From assembly GCA_913061335.1 (NCBI GenBank), contig CAJXTP010000046.1, forward strand, positions 1 through 15,657: a stretch of 15,657 nt of DNA, in the 5' to 3' direction. Positions 13,177-15,657 of this stretch are shown here, in pieces. Position 1 is the first letter of the stretch. Every line of letters begins with the position of its first letter. The notes under the pieces are model-generated. The model was given only the letters and a program-made list of their open reading frames with translations, was not told where the DNA came from and did not search any database. The translations under genes and the position numbers were made by a program. The DNA comes from an uncultured Loktanella sp. Its GTDB lineage: Bacteria > Pseudomonadota > Alphaproteobacteria > Rhodobacterales > Rhodobacteraceae.

Positions 13177-13974
13177 ATGGATTTTGAGAAACTGACAACA
13201 GTCATGCGCCGTTTGGCGCTGGAAGCAGGCGATAAGATCATGGAGATCTACGCCGATCCCAATTTTGAGGTCCGTTCCAAGTCTGACGAAAGCCCTGTGA
13301 CCGAAGCCGATGAGGCTGCAGATGCTATTATCAGCGCCGGTTTGCGTGCAGCTTTTCCTGGCGTTCCTTTGGTCACCGAAGAACAATCTGACAGTCATGG
13401 CCAAACCGTGAGCACGTTCCTGATTGTCGATCCGCTGGATGGCACCAAAGAGTTCATTAAGCGCCGCGGTGATTTCACCGTGAACATCGCTTATGTCGTT
13501 GATGGCACCCCTATTCGTGGCGTTGTTTATGCCCCCGCCAAGGACCGCCTGTTTATCACGGATGCTGCAGGTGTGTCGTTTGAAGAAACTGGCGATTTCC
13601 CAAAGGATGCGGCCGGTCCGATGTCGCAGATGAAGGTCACGACCCCCGATAATGATGCATTGTTGGTTGTTGCGTCCAAGTCCCACCGTGACGAGGCGAC
13701 GGATGACTACATCAACAAGTACAATGTGAAGGACAGCAAGAGCGCTGGTTCATCGCTGAAATTCTGCCTGATTGCCACGGGTGAAGCTGATATTTATCCC
13801 CGCGTTGGTCGCACGATGGAATGGGACACCGCCGCTGGTCATGCTGTTTTGACCGGTGCTGGTGGTGCTGTTGTTCGGTTCGACGATCATACAACGCTGA
13901 CATACGGCAAGGCAGATTTCGCCAATCCGTTTTTCATCGCCTACGCCCCAGGCGTCGATTTGAAGCTGCCGTAA
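13177..13974 (+). CDS. cysQ: 3'(2'),5'-bisphosphate nucleotidase CysQ
   Basis: A 265-residue phosphatase of the inositol monophosphatase superfamily that converts 3'-phosphoadenosine 5'-phosphate (PAP) to AMP, removing the by-product of sulfate assimilation and sulfotransferases. Metal-binding residues are visible as Glu68-Glu69 (TEEQ), the VDPLDGTKEF block (84-93, with Asp85, Asp88, Gly89, Thr90) and Trp216-Asp217 (EWDTAAGHAVL). The block GSSLKFCLIATGEADIYPR (191-209) and the KSDESPVTEAD start of the domain (35-45) favour CysQ over true inositol phosphatases. The start has AAGGA nine bases upstream. Its stop TAA is followed directly by the ATG of the kdsB-like gene, so the two are coupled. 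In this setting PAP removal could serve polysaccharide sulfation, which is inference. Confidence 0.95.
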   Translation: MDFEKLTTVMRRLALEAGDKIMEIYADPNFEVRSKSDESPVTEADEAADAIISAGLRAAFPGVPLVTEEQSDSHGQTVSTFLIVDPLDGTKEFIKRRGDFTVNIAYVVDGTPIRGVVYAPAKDRLFITDAAGVSFEETGDFPKDAAGPMSQMKVTTPDNDALLVVASKSHRDEATDDYINKYNVKDSKSAGSSLKFCLIATGEADIYPRVGRTMEWDTAAGHAVLTGAGGAVVRFDDHTTLTYGKADFANPFFIAYAPGVDLKLP

Positions 13975-14775
13975 ATGTCGGTTCTGATTGTCATTCCTGC
14001 CCGCTATGCGTCGACCCGTTATCCGGGTAAGCCATTGGTGGAGTTGCGCGGCGCGGGCGGTGAGGCCAAAAGCTTGATCCGTCGCAGCTGGGATGCGGCC
14101 ATGTCTGTGAATGGCGTGGACCGCGTTGTCGTTGCCACGGACGACGACCGCATCCGCGAGGCATGTGAAGCGTTCGGCGCTGAAGTTGTTATGACGTCTG
14201 AGGATTGCCAAAATGGCACAGAGCGCTGTGCCGAGGCGTTCACTGCGTTGGGTGGCGGGTTTGATGTCGTGGTCAACCTGCAAGGCGATGCCCCGCTGAC
14301 ACCTGCGTGGTTCGTTGAAGACTTGGTGGCCGGCCTGCGCGCCGATCCTGTGGCCGAAGTGGCAACGCCTGTCCTGCGAACTGAGGGCGCCGCGTTGAAT
14401 GGTTTGCTGGCGGATCGCCGCGCTGGTCGTGTGGGCGGAACGACTGCGGTTTTTGGTGCCAATCACAATGCGCTGTATTTCTCCAAAGAGGTGATTCCTT
14501 ACACCGGGAAAACCTATGGGGATGCTGACGAAACGCCGGTTTTCCACCATGTTGGTGTCTATGCGTACCGTCCGTCTGCCCTTGCGGCGTACCCTCTTTG
14601 GCCTGCTGGCCCGCTGGAGCAGCTAGAAGGGCTAGAGCAGTTGCGGTTTTTGGAACGTGGCGCGCATGTTTTATGTGTTGAGGTCGAAGCCAAAGGTCGT
14701 CAGTTTTGGGAATTGAACAACCCAGAGGACGTTCCTCGGATCGAGATGATGTTGTCCCAAATGGGTCTTGCGTGA
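13975..14775 (+). CDS. kdsB: KdsB-like CMP-Kdo synthetase (3-deoxy-manno-octulosonate cytidylyltransferase)
   Basis: A 266-residue sugar cytidylyltransferase, expected to activate Kdo (or a related ulosonic acid) with CTP for lipopolysaccharide core or capsule. The CTP-binding start IPARYASTRYPGKPL (7-21), ATDDDRI (54-60) and NGTERCAE (80-87) are clear, as are FHHVGVYAYR (190-199) and LEGLEQLRFLE (217-227). Two blocks differ from E. coli KdsB. QGDEP is QGDAP (Asp105 kept, Glu replaced by Ala106), and the late VDTPED block is LNNPED, with Asn248 where a metal-binding Asp is usual. Similar forms appear, from memory, in other Rhodobacterales, so this is probably a lineage variant rather than damage. 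It starts right after the cysQ stop and overlaps the next gene. Confidence 0.88.
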   Translation: MSVLIVIPARYASTRYPGKPLVELRGAGGEAKSLIRRSWDAAMSVNGVDRVVVATDDDRIREACEAFGAEVVMTSEDCQNGTERCAEAFTALGGGFDVVVNLQGDAPLTPAWFVEDLVAGLRADPVAEVATPVLRTEGAALNGLLADRRAGRVGGTTAVFGANHNALYFSKEVIPYTGKTYGDADETPVFHHVGVYAYRPSALAAYPLWPAGPLEQLEGLEQLRFLERGAHVLCVEVEAKGRQFWELNNPEDVPRIEMMLSQMGLA

Positions 14776-15657
14776 CGGTCCTGTCCGTCAGCGTAATTAT
14801 TGTCAGTCATGGGCGGCCCGATGCGTTGTGCGTTGCTCTGACAGGTGTCGGACAGCTTGATTATTCAAATTACGAAATTGTCGTTGTGGCAGACGCCGCT
14901 GGGGTCGTTGCAGTGCACGCACATGCCTTGGCAGATCAGATTAAGATCGTTCCGTTTGAAACCCGCAACATCAGTGCTGCCCGCAATGCTGGCGTTGCTG
15001 TAGCCGCGGGACAGATCATCGCATTCATCGACGATGACGCCGTTCCCGAGCCAAATTGGCTGACCCATTTGGTCGCACCGTTTTCTGACCCGGCAGTTTC
15101 GGTGGCTGGCGGCTATGTCATCAGCCGCAATGGTATCAGCTTTCAGTGGAAGGCCCGCACGGTTGGCCCGGACGCGCAGACCGAGGCTTTGCACCTAAGT
15201 GGCGATGAGCCGGAGGTGTTCACCGGCACGCCGACCTGCGCGATTAAGACCGAAGGCACCAACATGGCTGTGCGCCGTGATGTGATGGTGGCGCTGGGCG
15301 GCTTTGATCCTGCGTTTCAGTTCTATTTGGATGAAACAGATTTGAATATGCGCATTGGGCAGGCGGGCCACTGCACTGCGATAGTGCCACGCGCGCGAGT
15401 GCATCACGGATATGCGGCAAGCGGCAGGCGTCGGATTGACCGCGTCCCAACTGATATTAGCCAGATCGGCGCAAGCCTCGCGGTTTATCTGCGTAAACAT
15501 GGTGGATCTTTGGACGTCTTGGATGCCGAACGCGACGTGCAGCGCAATCGGTTGCTGACACATATGGTTGCGGGGCGGTTGCTACCGTCTGATGTTGCGC
15601 CGATTTTGGCGGGCTTTGATCGCGGATGTGCCGCGGGGATGCAGCGCGACTTTGGCA
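14772..15657 (+). CDS. Family 2 glycosyltransferase, 3' end outside the window
   Basis: An open frame begins with GTG at 14772, overlapping the previous stop as GTGA, and runs without a stop to the window edge (295 codons seen). The N-terminal GT-A fold is clear: VSVIIVSHGRPDAL (6-19), YEIVVVAD (34-41), NISAARNAG (66-74) and the metal-binding FIDDDAVPEPNW with the acidic triplet at 87-89. The acceptor-side block GGFDPAFQFYLDETDLNMR (177-195) holds the expected Glu188 and Asp190. Such enzymes transfer a sugar from a nucleotide donor; donor and acceptor cannot be read here. The alternative GTG start is supported by the overlap and by the N-terminus fitting the family. Coupling to kdsB and cysQ points to surface polysaccharide or lipopolysaccharide assembly. 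The region after residue 215 is less conserved. Confidence 0.9.
   Translation, partial: MTVLSVSVIIVSHGRPDALCVALTGVGQLDYSNYEIVVVADAAGVVAVHAHALADQIKIVPFETRNISAARNAGVAVAAGQIIAFIDDDAVPEPNWLTHLVAPFSDPAVSVAGGYVISRNGISFQWKARTVGPDAQTEALHLSGDEPEVFTGTPTCAIKTEGTNMAVRRDVMVALGGFDPAFQFYLDETDLNMRIGQAGHCTAIVPRARVHHGYAASGRRRIDRVPTDISQIGASLAVYLRKHGGSLDVLDAERDVQRNRLLTHMVAGRLLPSDVAPILAGFDRGCAAGMQRDFG

Noticed and set aside
13750..14550. Open frame of 266 codons on the minus strand over cysQ and kdsB
   Set aside because: Crosses two real genes on the opposite strand and resembles no known protein.

Overview
The window looks like chromosomal DNA of an alphaproteobacterium, most likely a marine Rhodobacteraceae (Roseobacter-group) member. 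The evidence is the style of the encoded proteins (SecA, DnaK, ArgJ, KdsB), the neighbourhood secA / parvulin / argJ / mutT, and an alphaproteobacterial-type heat-shock promoter (CTTGCA-N16-CCTATAT) before dnaK. Genes are tightly packed, with several ATGA or GTGA start/stop overlaps. I see no rRNA, tRNA, CRISPR array, insertion sequence or phage gene, and no intergenic stretch over 300 bases. The assignment rests on recognition by eye, without database searches.

Left part (1-2511, minus strand): a run transcribed leftwards of a parvulin-type periplasmic prolyl isomerase, argJ (arginine biosynthesis) and mutT (oxidised-nucleotide clean-up). A further gene starts at base 7 and leaves the window. 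A CtrA-like site (TTAA-N7-TTAACC) sits over the mutT stop codon. A 183-base divergent region (2512-2694) separates this run from secA.

Centre (2695-8071, plus strand): secA, encoding the preprotein translocase ATPase, then a strong hairpin. After it come two overlapping genes: an unrecognised membrane-anchored or secreted protein, and a periplasmic phosphate-binding-like/OmpA fusion. This pair is the least understood part of the window.

Right-centre (8063-13035, minus strand): dnaK, dnaJ and radC read leftwards. A heat-shock promoter and structured leader precede dnaK, an intrinsic terminator lies between dnaK and dnaJ, and a long near-perfect palindrome covers the dnaJ stop codon. radC and the OmpA-fusion gene converge and overlap by nine bases. 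Upstream of dnaK lies an ABC-2 polysaccharide-export permease without an adjacent ATPase gene.

Right end (13177-15657, plus strand): cysQ (PAP phosphatase), a KdsB-like CMP-Kdo synthetase and a family 2 glycosyltransferase cut by the window edge, packed as an operon. With the divergent permease this looks like surface-polysaccharide synthesis and export. CysQ hints at sulfated products, but that is inference.

Most of the window is housekeeping. The parts that merit follow-up are the gene pair after secA, the regulatory palindromes and leaders, the altered KdsB metal-site residues and the CtrA-like site.
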